Origin: Cellulomonas fimi
GTDB lineage: Bacteria; Actinomycetota; Actinomycetes; Actinomycetales; Cellulomonadaceae
Length of the DNA: 43,414 nucleotides
Assembly (NCBI RefSeq): GCF_028527925.1
Contig: NZ_JAPESW010000031.1
Location: forward strand, 1 to 43,414
Reading direction: 5' to 3'
This document shows positions 1-9,190 of the stretch, piece after piece (the stretch's first letter is position 1; each line of letters opens with the position of its first letter). The position numbers and the translations under genes are program-made. The notes under the pieces are model-generated. The model worked only from the letters and a program-made list of their open reading frames with translations. It searched no databases and had not been told where the DNA came from.

Positions 1-3000
1 CCGTGAGCGGCTTCCTCACGCCACCGAGCGGTCCCGTCAAGACGACGCTCGGTGCCGTCACCTACGAGGGCGACATGGGCCTCACGGGCGACGCGTTCCG
101 CCTCAACACGACGACGATCTCCGACGCGCTCAACCCCGCGACCAACCCGTTCAACTCGTCGATCAGCCGGCACGGCGTGGCCGTGCCGGGTCGGTCGCCG
201 TCGTACGACAACCAGCTCGGCTTCGACGCCGACCTGTTCAAGGCCGACGGGATCCTGCCGAACGGCGCGACGAGCGCGAACCTCACGCTCACCACGGGCG
301 GCGAGACGTTCTACCCGGGCGTCGTCACGTTCGCGACCGAGCTCTACGACCCCAAGCTGCTGGGCGTGAAGAGCGTCGAGGACGTCGACGGCGGGCTCGT
401 CGAGCCCGGTGACGTGCTGCGCTACACGGTCCCCGTGCAGAACATCGGCCTCGACACCGCGTCCGACTCGCGCTTCTTCGACGCGATCCCGACGGGCACG
501 ACCTACGTGCCGGGCTCGCTCATCGTCGACGGCGCCACGCAGACCGACGCGGCGGGCGACGGCGACGTCGGCCACTACGACGGCTCGCTCAACGGCCACG
601 TGGTCGCCTACCTCGGCAGCGGCGCGACCTCGGCGGGCGGCGGCGACGTGCCCGTCTCGCCGTCCGGGTCCACCGCGCAGCACACCGTCGTCTTCGACGT
701 GCGGGTGAACCTCGACGCACGCGACACCCAGAAGATCGTCAACTCGGCGGCCATGACGTACCGCGGTGCGACCACCTACGCCGCGGCGGCGTCCGCGTCG
801 AACGTGCTGCTCAACCCGGTCGTGACCACGCCCCTGCCGGGCGTCAACCGGCCCCCGGTCGCACAGCCGCACGTCCTGACGTTCACGCCCACGCCCTCGC
901 AGCGCCGGCTCGACATCGACGTGCTCGCGAACGACAGCGACCCCGACGGCGACACCCTGACCGTCGTCGCCGTCACGGACACCGCGGGCGGCACCGCCGA
1001 GATCCTTCCGAGCGGGCAGATCCGCTACACCCCCCGCGACGACTTCGCGGGTCGTGACGTGTTCACCTACACGATCCAGGACCCGGGCGGCTACCGCGCG
1101 ACCACGTCCGTGCAGATCGAGGTTCTCGACACCGCGCCGAACGCCGTCGCCGACACCGCGACGACCCGCGGCGCGACGCACGTGGACGTCGACGTCCTCG
1201 TCAACGACTCCGACCCGAACGGCGACACGCTGCGCCTGCGCTCCGCGGGGCCGACGAGCGCCAACGGCGGCACGGTCACCGTCCTCGACGGCGACACCGT
1301 GACCTACACGCCGCGCGCCGGCTTCAAGGGCACCGACACGTTCGAGTACGTCGTCGAGGACTCGCGCGGCATGACCGACACGGCCGTCGTCACCGTCACG
1401 GTCACGAACAACGCGCCCGTCGCTGTCGCCGACGCCTACACGGTCAACACCGGCGCCTCGCGGTCGATCTCGGTGCTGGCCAACGACACGGACGCCGACG
1501 GCGACACGCTGACCGCGGTCCTCGTCACCGGTCCGGCGCACGGCACGCTGACGCTCAACCCGAACGGCACCGGCACGTACACGTCGAGCGGCTCGTACCG
1601 CGGGACGGACTCGTTCACGTACCGGGTCTCCGACGGCACCGCGCAGTCGACCGTCGTCGCGGTCACCTTCACCGTGAACGGCGCCCCGACGGCGGGCGAC
1701 GACACCGCGACCGTCGCGGCGGGCCAGGCGTCGGTCGACGTCGACGTCCTCACCAACGACGCCGACGCCGAGGGCGACCTCACGGTCACCGTGACCGGCG
1801 CCCCCGCGCACGGCACGACCGCCGTGCAGGCCGACGGCACCGTCCGGTACACGCCGAGCACCGGCTGGGCCGGCACCGACCGGTTCACCTACACGGTGAC
1901 CGACGAGGGCGGGCTCACGGACACCGCCGAGGTCGTCGTGACCGTCGCGAACACCCCGCCGGTCGCGGTCGACGACACGGCCAGCACCGCGACGAACACC
2001 GCCGCGAGCCACGTCGCCGTCCTCGCCAACGACACCGACGTGAACGTCACGGCGGGCGTGGCCGGTCAGGCGCTGGCGATCGTCTCCGCGTCCGCCGACC
2101 GTGGCACGGTCGACGTCGAGACGGACGGCACCCTCACGGTGACGCCGCCGACCGGCTACTCGGGCACGATCGTCGTCACCTACACCGTGACCGACGGCGC
2201 GGGCGGCCAGGACGTCGGCGAGCTGCGCGTGACGGTCGCCAACGGCTCGCCGTCCGCGGTCGCCGACGGGCCGGTCACGACCCCGACGAGCGTGTCCGTG
2301 CTCGTGGACGTGCTCGACAACGACACCGACCCGAACACGGCCGACGTCCTGTCGCTCGTCCCCGGCTCGGTCACGACGCCGCGCGACGCCGACGGCACCG
2401 CCCGCGGCACCGCCGTCGTCGAGAACGGCGAGGTGCGCTACACACCGCCGACCGGCTGGGCCGGGACCGTGACGTTCACGTACGACGTCACCGACGGCGA
2501 CGTGACGGCCACCGGCACGGTCACCGTGACCGTCGCCAACGCCGCGCCCGTCGCGGTCGACGACACCGCCTCCACCGCGGCCGGCACCCCGGTCACCGTG
2601 GACGTGCTCGGCGACGACACCGACGCGAACATCCCCGGCTCCGACCAGGTGCTCGCCGTCACGGGCGCGACCGCCGACAACGGCGCGACCGTCGTCGTCG
2701 GGACCGACGGCCGCCTCACCGTCACGCCGGCCGCGGGCTTCGCGGGCGACGTCACCGTCACGTACACCGTGTCGGACGGCGCGGGCGGCACGGACACCGG
2801 CACGCTCGTCGTCACCGTCGCCAACGCGGCACCCGTCGCCCCCGCGGTCACCGGGACGACGCCGTACGCGACGCCCGTCGAGCTGGACCTGCTGGACGGC
2901 GTCACCGACGCCAACGGCGACCCGCTCACCGTGACGGTCGGCACGCCGACCGACGCCGACGGCACGACGCGCGGCACCGTGACCGTGACGAACGGCGTCG

Positions 3001-3521
3001 CGACCTACACGCCGCCCGCCGGCTTCTCCGGCACGGTCACCTTCACCTACACCGTCGACGACGGGACCGACACGACCACCGCCACGGTGACCGTCGTCGT
3101 CGAGAACGCCGCGCCGGTCGTCGTGAAGGCCCCCGCCGGGGGCACCAAGGTCAGCACCGGCCCGGGCACCTCGGTGATGATCGACGTCCTCGCCGACGTC
3201 ACCGACCCGGACGGCGGCACCGTCACCATCGTCGACGTCACGCAGCCCTCGTCGGGCACCGTGGCGATCGTCGACGGCCGGCTCGTCTACACCCCGGCGC
3301 CGGGCTTCACCGGCACCGTGACCTTCACCTACACGGTGGTCGACGACCAGGGCGCCCGCACCACGGGCACCGTCACGGTCGAGGTGCTCGGCGGCCAGGC
3401 GGCGGCGCTCGCCACGACCGGTGCGGACGTCGCCCGGGTCGTCGGGGCGGCGCTCCTGCTCCTGGCCCTCGGCGCGGCGCTGCTCGTCGTCCGACGCCGC
3501 CGGACGGTCACCCCGGCCTGA
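1..3521 (+). CDS. Giant cell-wall-anchored repeat protein, 3' part (5' end outside window)
   Basis: The frame is open from the left edge and stops at 3519-3521; the GTG at position 3 is probably internal, so the N-terminus and signal peptide are missing. The visible 1172 residues begin with adhesin-like beta sequence and then a DUF11-type domain (about residues 120-265, with EPGDVLRYTVPVQNIG and DAIPTGTTYVPGS). Nine cadherin-like/Big_17 repeats of about 90 residues follow; each opens near N-x-x-P-V-A, carries a variant of V-D-V-L-x-N-D-x-D and ends with F-T-Y-T-V-x-D. Residues 1136-1140 are LATTG, followed by a hydrophobic helix and RRRR. That is a sorting signal of the LAxTG form, which is linked to class E sortases in actinobacteria. 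The likely role is a long surface stalk or adhesin; the ligand is unknown. A strong terminator follows. Confidence 0.85.
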   Translation, partial: VSGFLTPPSGPVKTTLGAVTYEGDMGLTGDAFRLNTTTISDALNPATNPFNSSISRHGVAVPGRSPSYDNQLGFDADLFKADGILPNGATSANLTLTTGGETFYPGVVTFATELYDPKLLGVKSVEDVDGGLVEPGDVLRYTVPVQNIGLDTASDSRFFDAIPTGTTYVPGSLIVDGATQTDAAGDGDVGHYDGSLNGHVVAYLGSGATSAGGGDVPVSPSGSTAQHTVVFDVRVNLDARDTQKIVNSAAMTYRGATTYAAAASASNVLLNPVVTTPLPGVNRPPVAQPHVLTFTPTPSQRRLDIDVLANDSDPDGDTLTVVAVTDTAGGTAEILPSGQIRYTPRDDFAGRDVFTYTIQDPGGYRATTSVQIEVLDTAPNAVADTATTRGATHVDVDVLVNDSDPNGDTLRLRSAGPTSANGGTVTVLDGDTVTYTPRAGFKGTDTFEYVVEDSRGMTDTAVVTVTVTNNAPVAVADAYTVNTGASRSISVLANDTDADGDTLTAVLVTGPAHGTLTLNPNGTGTYTSSGSYRGTDSFTYRVSDGTAQSTVVAVTFTVNGAPTAGDDTATVAAGQASVDVDVLTNDADAEGDLTVTVTGAPAHGTTAVQADGTVRYTPSTGWAGTDRFTYTVTDEGGLTDTAEVVVTVANTPPVAVDDTASTATNTAASHVAVLANDTDVNVTAGVAGQALAIVSASADRGTVDVETDGTLTVTPPTGYSGTIVVTYTVTDGAGGQDVGELRVTVANGSPSAVADGPVTTPTSVSVLVDVLDNDTDPNTADVLSLVPGSVTTPRDADGTARGTAVVENGEVRYTPPTGWAGTVTFTYDVTDGDVTATGTVTVTVANAAPVAVDDTASTAAGTPVTVDVLGDDTDANIPGSDQVLAVTGATADNGATVVVGTDGRLTVTPAAGFAGDVTVTYTVSDGAGGTDTGTLVVTVANAAPVAPAVTGTTPYATPVELDLLDGVTDANGDPLTVTVGTPTDADGTTRGTVTVTNGVATYTPPAGFSGTVTFTYTVDDGTDTTTATVTVVVENAAPVVVKAPAGGTKVSTGPGTSVMIDVLADVTDPDGGTVTIVDVTQPSSGTVAIVDGRLVYTPAPGFTGTVTFTYTVVDDQGARTTGTVTVEVLGGQAAALATTGADVARVVGAALLLLALGAALLVVRRRRTVTPA

Positions 3522-3536
3522 TCGACCACGCGACGC

Positions 3537-3576
3537 CACCGGAGCCCGGTCCCCGTTCAGGGGCCGGGCTCCGGTG
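3537..3576 (+). terminator. Hairpin terminator after the wall-anchored protein
   Basis: The 13-base arms at 3537-3549 and 3564-3576 are perfectly complementary, and the stem extends inward through a C/G run to a loop of about five bases. It lies 16 bases past the stop codon. It has no U-tract, which is common in high-GC actinobacteria. Confidence 0.75.
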
Positions 3577-3651
3577 CCGTCGGGGCCCGGTCCGCGCGGT
3601 GCGCCGGGCGCTGCTGCTGCGCGGGGCCGCGCGTCCGCGGGTCGGCCGCGA

Positions 3652-4365
3652 TCAGCCGTCGGCCAGGGCCAGCGCGTCGTCGACGCCCGTCTCGCGCGGC
3701 CCTCCGAGCGCGGGCGGGCGCGCCGTCACCGCGTCCCATGCCGCCCGCAGCGACGCCGGAACCTCGCGGACCCGGTACACCACGGCCTTCGCGGGCTCGA
3801 CGCTCGCCGCCGACACGCCCAGGCCGGTCACGTCGATCCCCGCCTCCCGGCACGAGAACAGCATCCGGCGCAGGTGGTAGCCCTGCGTGACGACGACCGC
3901 CTGCTCGACGCCGAACACGTCGTGCGCGCGCACGCACGTGTCGTGCGTGTCGAGCCCGGCGTGGTCCCGCACGATGCGGTCCGCGGGGACGCCCCGGTCG
4001 ACGAGCCAGTCGCGCATCGCCGTCGGCTCGTCGTGCCAGCGTGTGCTGTTGTCGCCGCTCACGAGGACCACCCGGACGGTGCCCCGCGCGTACAGGTCCG
4101 CCGCGGCGTCGAGCCGCCGGCGCAGGTAGGTGGACGGGCTGCCGTCGGGCCGCAGCCCCGCGCCCGGGACGATGACGACCGGGGCGTCCTCGACGTCGTC
4201 GACCGACGCCCGGACCCCCGACTGCCCGAGGCCCTGCACGACGAGGAACGTCCCGAGGACGCCCGCGACCAGCACGCCCACGCCCAGCGTCACCACTCTC
4301 CGCACCCTCGCCACGGCCGCGATGCTAGGGCGGGCACCGCCGCCGCGTGGGCGGATCCGCGACAT
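3652..4365 (-). CDS. ElyC/SanA/YdcF-family (DUF218) membrane-anchored protein
   Basis: This 237-residue protein has one N-terminal membrane helix (about residues 25-47) and then a DUF218 domain. Typical family landmarks are visible: a V-I-V-P-G-A-G segment near residue 65, the polar S-G-D-N-S segment near 103, the E-A-x-x-M-R-D-W-L-V-D-x-G-V-P helix, and VVTQGYHLRRMLF near residue 160. Family members such as SanA and ElyC affect envelope integrity or peptidoglycan and lipid-carrier metabolism in enterobacteria, but the reaction is not settled. The domain probably lies outside the membrane. It stands alone, convergent with the gene to its left. Confidence 0.8.
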   Translation of the reverse strand: MSRIRPRGGGARPSIAAVARVRRVVTLGVGVLVAGVLGTFLVVQGLGQSGVRASVDDVEDAPVVIVPGAGLRPDGSPSTYLRRRLDAAADLYARGTVRVVLVSGDNSTRWHDEPTAMRDWLVDRGVPADRIVRDHAGLDTHDTCVRAHDVFGVEQAVVVTQGYHLRRMLFSCREAGIDVTGLGVSAASVEPAKAVVYRVREVPASLRAAWDAVTARPPALGGPRETGVDDALALADG

Positions 4366-4434
4366 CTCCGCCGGACGGCGACATCCTTGCCGCGTCGAGG
4401 AGCGGCAGCGTCCGACCGGCTGGGTGCGGCGGGG

Positions 4435-4962
4435 TCAGCCGGCTGCGGCCCGCGCGTGCGCCCCCGCGAGCGCCCGGTCCAGGTCGTCGAGGATCTCCCG
4501 GCACCGCGCGACGTCCCACGGCGTCCCCGCGAGCTCGAACTCGAACAGCACCGGCCGCCCCGACCGCGCCGCGATCTCGCGGCACGCCATCTGGTAGTGC
4601 GCGCCGAAGTTGCGGTTCCCCGAGCCCATGACGCCCACCAGTGCGCGGCGGTTCACGGGCGAGCGCAGGAACCGTCGGACCGCCTCGGGAATCGTGTCGT
4701 TCGCCGGGTTGCCCGTCTTGTACGACGGTGTGAGCAGCACCCACGGCCCGTCGACCTCGGACAGCCGGTGCTCGCGCTCCGCGAGGTTGCGCACGGGCCG
4801 GGCGAGCCGCTCGGCGAACGTCCGCACGAGCCCCGACGTCGAGGAGTAGTAGTAGACGGGCGTCCGCCGGACGACGCCAGAGCCGGGCGACCCGACGTCC
4901 GGATGCGCGTCCGTGCCCCGCGGCGCACCCGCGCCCTGCGTCCCCGCCGTCGTCCGTGCCAC
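4435..4962 (-). CDS. nrdI: NrdI-like flavodoxin, orphan
   Basis: The C-terminal 145 residues match NrdI, the flavodoxin that supplies oxidant for assembling the Mn(III)2-tyrosyl radical cofactor of class Ib ribonucleotide reductase. Visible landmarks are the FMN phosphate loop in PVYYYSSTSGLVRTFAERL, the LLTPSYKTGN segment and VMGSGNRNFGAHYQMACREIA. The start is uncertain. I chose the GTG at 4962; an in-frame ATG at 5040 would add 26 Gly/Pro-rich residues, and even the short form carries about 35 residues more than usual at the N-terminus. NrdI is normally encoded with nrdH, nrdE and nrdF, but none of them is adjacent here. Confidence 0.8.
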   Translation of the reverse strand: MARTTAGTQGAGAPRGTDAHPDVGSPGSGVVRRTPVYYYSSTSGLVRTFAERLARPVRNLAEREHRLSEVDGPWVLLTPSYKTGNPANDTIPEAVRRFLRSPVNRRALVGVMGSGNRNFGAHYQMACREIAARSGRPVLFEFELAGTPWDVARCREILDDLDRALAGAHARAAAG

Positions 4963-5100
4963 CCCGCCATGCTCACCCCCCGCCCGACCCGGGACGTAGG
5001 ACCCAGGACCCGGGCCGGGACGGCCCGTCGGTCCGGTCACGCCGTGGGACGACGGCTATTCGGCTGGCCCGCGCGACCGGGACGTGCCCACGATGCGAAC

Positions 5101-6108
5101 GTGCTGACCCTGACCCAGATCCGCGCGCTGCGCCGGACCGTCGACGACGCGTGGCGCTCGCCCGTCGCCGACGACGTCGCGGCCGCGTGGGGCGCGCCCG
5201 CCGGGTCGGCCCTGTTCTGGCGGTCGTCGGCGTCGCACGTGGTCGTGGTGCCGGACGGCGTGCGGGGCGTCGAGAAGCCGGTCTACCTGCGGTTCGTCCC
5301 CGAGACCGCCGACGGTGCCCGCGGCTTCGCGCGCGGGACCCTGCTGCACGCCCGGCTGTCGGCCGACCACGCCGACGTGGCGGCACTGGTCCCGTCGTCG
5401 TCGGGCCGCCTGCTCGAACGTGTCGCGACGCCGCTCGGCGACGTCCTCGCCGCCGCGGTCCGCCGCGTCGACGGGGACGAGACCGGCGTCGACGACCTCA
5501 CCCCCGACCTCGCCGCCGCGTGGGGCCGCGGGCTCGCCCGCTTCCACACCGCGGCCGCCCGGCACGCCGACGTCGTCGACACCGCCCCCGGACCGCCGCT
5601 CGCGACCCTGCTCGACGACCCCGACGAGGAGCTCGCGACCGCCGCGGCCGCCCTCACCCGCACCCTGCGGGACCTGCCGCCCGGCTCGCTCGTCGTCGGC
5701 CACGGCGACCACGAGCTCGACAACCTGCGCTGGCGCGGCTGGCGGCCGGTGTGCTTCGACCTCGACGAGGCCGCGCGACGACCCGCCGCCGCCGACGTCG
5801 CCTCGGCCGTCCGCGACCTGCTGGGGCCCGACCCGACCGCGCCCGCGCACCCCGACCTGCTCGACGCGTTCCTCGACGGGTTCGCCCGCACGTCCGGCAC
5901 CGTCGTCACGCCGCACGCGCTCCTGCCGCACGTCGCCGCCCTCGCCGCCACGCACCTCGTCGACGTCCGCCGCGCCCTCGACCTCCCGCCCGGCGACCTC
6001 GCCGAACCCGCCGACAGCCCGTGGCTCCCCGACCTCGCCGACCGCCTCGCCCGCCACGCGACGACCCAACGCCAGATCGTCCTCTCGGCGACGCGCGCCG
6101 TGGCCTGA
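5101..6108 (+). CDS. APH-fold small-molecule phosphotransferase
   Basis: This 335-residue protein starts at GTG 5101, divergent from nrdI. It has the C-terminal half-site of aminoglycoside phosphotransferase-type kinases: GHGDHELDN at about residues 200-208 (catalytic Asp203, metal-binding Asn208) and CFDLDEA near 219-224 (metal-binding Asp). A helical region with GRGLARFHTAAARH sits where APH proteins bind substrate and form the core. The N-lobe includes a plausible beta strand with K59 or R64 as ATP lysine candidates, but I cannot assign it. The family covers antibiotic, choline, homoserine and sugar kinases; nothing in the context fixes the substrate. The frame is open far upstream, but that stretch has no coding character. 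Confidence 0.7.
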   Translation: MLTLTQIRALRRTVDDAWRSPVADDVAAAWGAPAGSALFWRSSASHVVVVPDGVRGVEKPVYLRFVPETADGARGFARGTLLHARLSADHADVAALVPSSSGRLLERVATPLGDVLAAAVRRVDGDETGVDDLTPDLAAAWGRGLARFHTAAARHADVVDTAPGPPLATLLDDPDEELATAAAALTRTLRDLPPGSLVVGHGDHELDNLRWRGWRPVCFDLDEAARRPAAADVASAVRDLLGPDPTAPAHPDLLDAFLDGFARTSGTVVTPHALLPHVAALAATHLVDVRRALDLPPGDLAEPADSPWLPDLADRLARHATTQRQIVLSATRAVA

Positions 6109-6153
6109 CGTGCGCGGGCACCCGTCGCCGCCGCCCGTGACGGACGCGCGGGC

Positions 6154-6531
6154 CTAGGCCGGCTGGACCGTCGCCGCGGTGCTGCCGCGCAGGATCGACG
6201 TCATCTTCTTGCCGCGCGCGACCTCGTCCACGAGCTTGTCCATGTACCGGATCTTCTGCATGAGCGGGTCCTCGATCTCCTCGACCCGGTACCCGCAGAT
6301 CAGCCCGGTGATGAGCGACGCGTTCGGGTTGAGCCCGGGCGCCCGCGCGAAGAACTCCTCGAGCGTCCGCTCGTCGGCGACGGCCTCCCGCAGCCCGGCG
6401 TCGTCGTACCCCGTGAGCCACGTGATGACCTGGTCGACGTCCTCGCGGAACCGGCCCTTGCGCTCGACCTTCTCGACGTACAGCGGGTAGATGCTCGCGA
6501 AGCTCATCCCGAAGATCCGGTGCCCGGCCAT
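6154..6531 (-). CDS. DUF2200 family protein
   Basis: This compact 125-residue protein opens with MAGHRIFGMSFASIYPLYVEKVERKGR, the highly conserved DUF2200 N-terminus. It then shows the VDQVITWLTGYD segment, a FFARAPGLNPNASLITGLICGYRVEEIEDPLMQKIRYMDKLVDE block and a short tail. The family is widespread in bacteria, cytosolic and of unknown function, although its members are sometimes found near stress or toxin-antitoxin genes. It is convergent with the kinase gene and stands alone. Confidence 0.85.
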   Translation of the reverse strand: MAGHRIFGMSFASIYPLYVEKVERKGRFREDVDQVITWLTGYDDAGLREAVADERTLEEFFARAPGLNPNASLITGLICGYRVEEIEDPLMQKIRYMDKLVDEVARGKKMTSILRGSTAATVQPA

Positions 6532-6610
6532 GCCCGTCGCCCTCCGTCGTCGCGGCGTCCTCCCGACCCCGCCGTCGCTGCGTCCAGTATCCCGCCCGCG
6601 TCGGCCCCGG

Positions 6611-6961
6611 TCAGGAGCGTCGGCGCGGCCAGTCGAGCATGACGAACAGGTCCCGCTCGCCGGGCCGCCCCTCGAGCAGCGCCCGCGCGAGCGCCGGCTC
6701 GCCCGCCTGCTCGCACGACCACAGGTCGAAGTCGACGATCTGCGACCACGCGGGCGGCAGGTAGCCGAGCACCGTCGTCCCGCGCACGACCTTCACGACG
6801 TCGTGCTCGGTGCGGGCCAGCACGACGGCGAACCCGCGGTCCGGGGTGCGCGACGGCCCCGGCGACCGCTCCTCGACGAACCCGCGGACCCGCACGGGCA
6901 CGCGGCCACCGCTCGACGGCACGAGGCGGCCGGGCAGGTCGGTCGGGGACGACCAGTGCAT
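6611..6961 (-). CDS. Small conserved-type protein of unknown function
   Basis: This 116-residue soluble protein has an ATG start and normal codon use. I do not recognise a family. The fold looks alpha/beta: a strand-rich middle (FAVVLARTEHDVVKVVRGTTVLGYLPP) is followed by acidic helices and a final FVMLDWPRRRS. It lies 9 bases downstream of the RDD gene on the same strand and is probably cotranscribed with it. Confidence 0.6.
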   Translation of the reverse strand: MHWSSPTDLPGRLVPSSGGRVPVRVRGFVEERSPGPSRTPDRGFAVVLARTEHDVVKVVRGTTVLGYLPPAWSQIVDFDLWSCEQAGEPALARALLEGRPGERDLFVMLDWPRRRS

Positions 6962-6970
6962 GGCGGGAAC

Positions 6971-8005
6971 CTACTCCTGCCCGCCGCCGGCGTCGCCGGG
7001 GACCGCCGGGACGGTCGCGGAGCACGAGGTCAGCGGGGTGCCGTCGACCAGCACCTCGACGTCGACCGTGCCGCCGCCCGCCCGCTCGACGGGCACCCTC
7101 GTCCAGCCCGAGGTCACGTCGACGCTGGTCTCCGACGTGCCGCCGGCCGTCGTCGTGCGGACCTGCAGCTGACGCGAGGGATCCCCGGACGACGCGAGGT
7201 CCTGCCACGACAGCTCGATCGCGACGGTCGTGGGCCCGTCCTCGCGACCACCGGCCGGCCGCGGCCACAACCGCGCGTCCCGCGTCCACTCCCGGTCCAC
7301 GACGAGGTCGGCGCTGTCGACCGTCACGGCCAGTCCGCTCGTCTGCGCCGTCCGGACGCACGGGGTCTGCGCGAGCCGCTCGGTGCCGCCCGACTCCCCC
7401 CACCTCACCCCTGCGAGCACGCCGACGACGACCAGCACGTACGCGCCCACGGTGACGGCGCGCCCACGGCGTCGCCGCCCCACGTCGGCGGTGTCGTGCA
7501 CCGTCGGCCAGCGCGGTCGCCGCACGACGACCGTCCGGGCGAGGCCGTCGGCGAACGTCTGCCGCTCCCGGTGCCACAGCGGCCGCAGGTAGCCGATCAG
7601 CAGGATGGCGTCGAGCAGGTGGGCGAGCCAGCGCCCGACCGACCGCAGCACGCCCGGCCGCTCGTCGAGCGGGAGTCCGTCGGGGGTCGCCCGCACGACT
7701 GCGACGCCCATCGCGCGTCGGCCGGGCGTCTGCCCGGTGAGGCCCTGGAGCACGAGCATCGCGAGCAGCGCACCCACGAGGACCAGCGACGACGTCCACG
7801 GCGTGCCTGTGCTCTGCGGCGTCGCGCCCGGGTCGAACGTCGGCTGCAGCGTCGGCGACGCGTACCCGTCGCCGACCGCGAACCACGTGACCGCGCCCAG
7901 GACGGCACTGTCGAGCAGCGCCGCGACGACCCGTCGCGACCAGCTCGCGTACGGCGGCGTCGGGTCGAGCTCGACCGCGGGCGGGAGCAGGACGGGCACG
8001 GTCAT
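6971..8005 (-). CDS. RDD family membrane protein with a C-terminal extracytoplasmic domain
   Basis: This is a 344-residue protein. An RDD domain occupies about residues 18-165: the Arg of SWSRRVVAALLDSAV, transmembrane helices near 25-45 and 72-92, TGQTPGRRAMGVAVV and LLDAILLIGYLRPL. A fourth helix lies near residues 187-205. The last 135 residues form a secreted-looking beta-rich domain with two cysteines (in LAQTPCVRTAQ and TPLTSCSAT) that could form a disulfide. RDD proteins are membrane proteins of mostly unknown role; some are exchangers. The gene diverges from the DUF4241 lipoprotein across a 156-base gap that should hold both promoters. Confidence 0.8.
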   Translation of the reverse strand: MTVPVLLPPAVELDPTPPYASWSRRVVAALLDSAVLGAVTWFAVGDGYASPTLQPTFDPGATPQSTGTPWTSSLVLVGALLAMLVLQGLTGQTPGRRAMGVAVVRATPDGLPLDERPGVLRSVGRWLAHLLDAILLIGYLRPLWHRERQTFADGLARTVVVRRPRWPTVHDTADVGRRRRGRAVTVGAYVLVVVGVLAGVRWGESGGTERLAQTPCVRTAQTSGLAVTVDSADLVVDREWTRDARLWPRPAGGREDGPTTVAIELSWQDLASSGDPSRQLQVRTTTAGGTSETSVDVTSGWTRVPVERAGGGTVDVEVLVDGTPLTSCSATVPAVPGDAGGGQE

Positions 8006-8161
8006 GCGCGGGATCGTCCCAGGTCACGACCCCGCGCACCAGGACCCCCGGGGTACCCCGACGCCGCCGGCCGGCACCCGATCGGCGGATGCTGCCGACG
8101 GGGCCGCAGGGACACGGCGGCGGGCGCCCCGTCGGGCGGTCGCGTGCGTCACGCTGTCCCC

Positions 8162-9004
8162 GTGCCCGCACGCCGAGGCCTCGTGCCGCTGTCCGCCGTC
8201 GTCGCCCTCCTGGCGGCGTGCGCGTCCCCGACACCGTCCGGCTCGTGGACGGACGGACCGCCCGTCGTGGATCCGAGCGCCGCGCCGTCGTCGACGGGAC
8301 CGGTCGCGACGTTCACCGCGTGCGGACGAGAGGCACCCGCGGCGTCGTCGACGAACCTCCGCCCGTCCGCGCTGACCGACGCCGACCGCGCCGCGGTCGC
8401 CGGCTGGGCGGGCGGCCCGGTGCCCGACGGTCGGCTGGTGCTCGAGCACGCGGCCGCGCTGCCGCTGCCCGCCGGCCTCCTGGGGTTCGGCAACGGCTAC
8501 GAGGCGTCGACGGGAGCGTTGCGCGACGACGTCCTGCGGGAGCTCGCACCGGCCGGGACGACGGCGGACGTGACCCTCGCGGTGCTCGACAGCCCGTCGG
8601 TCGGGCGACGCGTGGCGTTCGTCGAGGTGCACCTCGCCGACGGCACACCGGTCCGCTGGAGGGAGGAGCCCGCCCTGGGGTTCGGCACCGACGGTGGCGA
8701 CGGCGGCGTGTACGCACCGGCCTACCGCGGGGCACCGGCGGCCTCGGACGACGCGGCGTTCGACGCGATCGAGGCGGTCTTCCCGGACGGCGACGCGTCC
8801 GCCGGGCACGTGTGCGCCGTGCGGTCCACGGAGAACGGCGTGGACGCGGTGGTGTTCAGCGCCGGCTACGGCGACGGCGGCTACCCGACGTTCCTCGGCT
8901 ACGACGCGGACGACGAGGTGGTGAGCGCGGTGTCGTACGGCTTCGTGCTGCCGTGGGCGCTCAGCGGGCTGCCGGGGACGCCGCCGTCCGACGCCGACCT
9001 CTGA
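8162..9004 (+). CDS. DUF4241-like lipoprotein
   Basis: Using the GTG at 8162, the protein has 280 residues and a lipoprotein signal: an Arg-Arg n-region, a short hydrophobic core and the lipobox LAAC. In-frame GTGs at 8144 and 8186 are alternatives. The mature part matches the DUF4241 layout: early VLEHAAALPLPAGLLGFGNGYEA, a central VLDSPSVGRRVAFVEVHLADGTPVRWR, and a C-terminal FSAGYGDGGYPTFLGYDADDEVVSAVSYGF. The G-D-G-x-Y-P segment is the family's hallmark. DUF4241 function is unknown, and lipid-anchored versions are less common than cytosolic ones. Confidence 0.72.
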   Translation: MPARRGLVPLSAVVALLAACASPTPSGSWTDGPPVVDPSAAPSSTGPVATFTACGREAPAASSTNLRPSALTDADRAAVAGWAGGPVPDGRLVLEHAAALPLPAGLLGFGNGYEASTGALRDDVLRELAPAGTTADVTLAVLDSPSVGRRVAFVEVHLADGTPVRWREEPALGFGTDGGDGGVYAPAYRGAPAASDDAAFDAIEAVFPDGDASAGHVCAVRSTENGVDAVVFSAGYGDGGYPTFLGYDADDEVVSAVSYGFVLPWALSGLPGTPPSDADL

Positions 9005-9038
9005 GCCGCACGGGCGGGACCGGGGCCGGGAACGACGA

Positions 9039-9069
9039 AGCCCGCCCCACCGTGACGGCGGAGCGGGCT
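9039..9069. terminator. Hairpin between the lipoprotein gene and tRNA-Arg
   Basis: Fourteen-base arms (9039-9052 and 9056-9069) pair with two mismatches around a three-base loop. The genes on either side converge, so the hairpin could end transcription from both. Confidence 0.6.
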
Positions 9070-9094
9070 CGCTGCGTGCTTCGAGAGATCTCGG

Positions 9095-9167
9095 TGCGCC
9101 CGGAGGGACTCGAACCCCCAACCTTCTGATCCGTAGTCAGATGCTCTATCCATTGAGCTACGGGCGC
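9095..9167 (-). tRNA. tRNA-Arg(ACG)
   Basis: The 73-nt cloverleaf is complete on the minus strand. The acceptor stem GCGCCCG/CGGGCGC is followed by discriminator A, the D stem is GCTC/GAGC, the anticodon stem TCTGA/TCAGA encloses loop CTACGGA (anticodon ACG), and the T arm is GGGGG-TTCGAGT-CCCTC with one mispair. CCA is not encoded. Confidence 0.95.
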
Positions 9168-9190
9168 GTGACCCTCGCGGGCCGTCCTGA

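Noticed and set aside
3421..5100. A long open plus-strand frame leading into the APH-fold kinase gene
   Set aside because: It runs antisense to the SanA-like and nrdI genes and its product is Arg/Pro-rich without family features. The kinase similarity begins after 5101.
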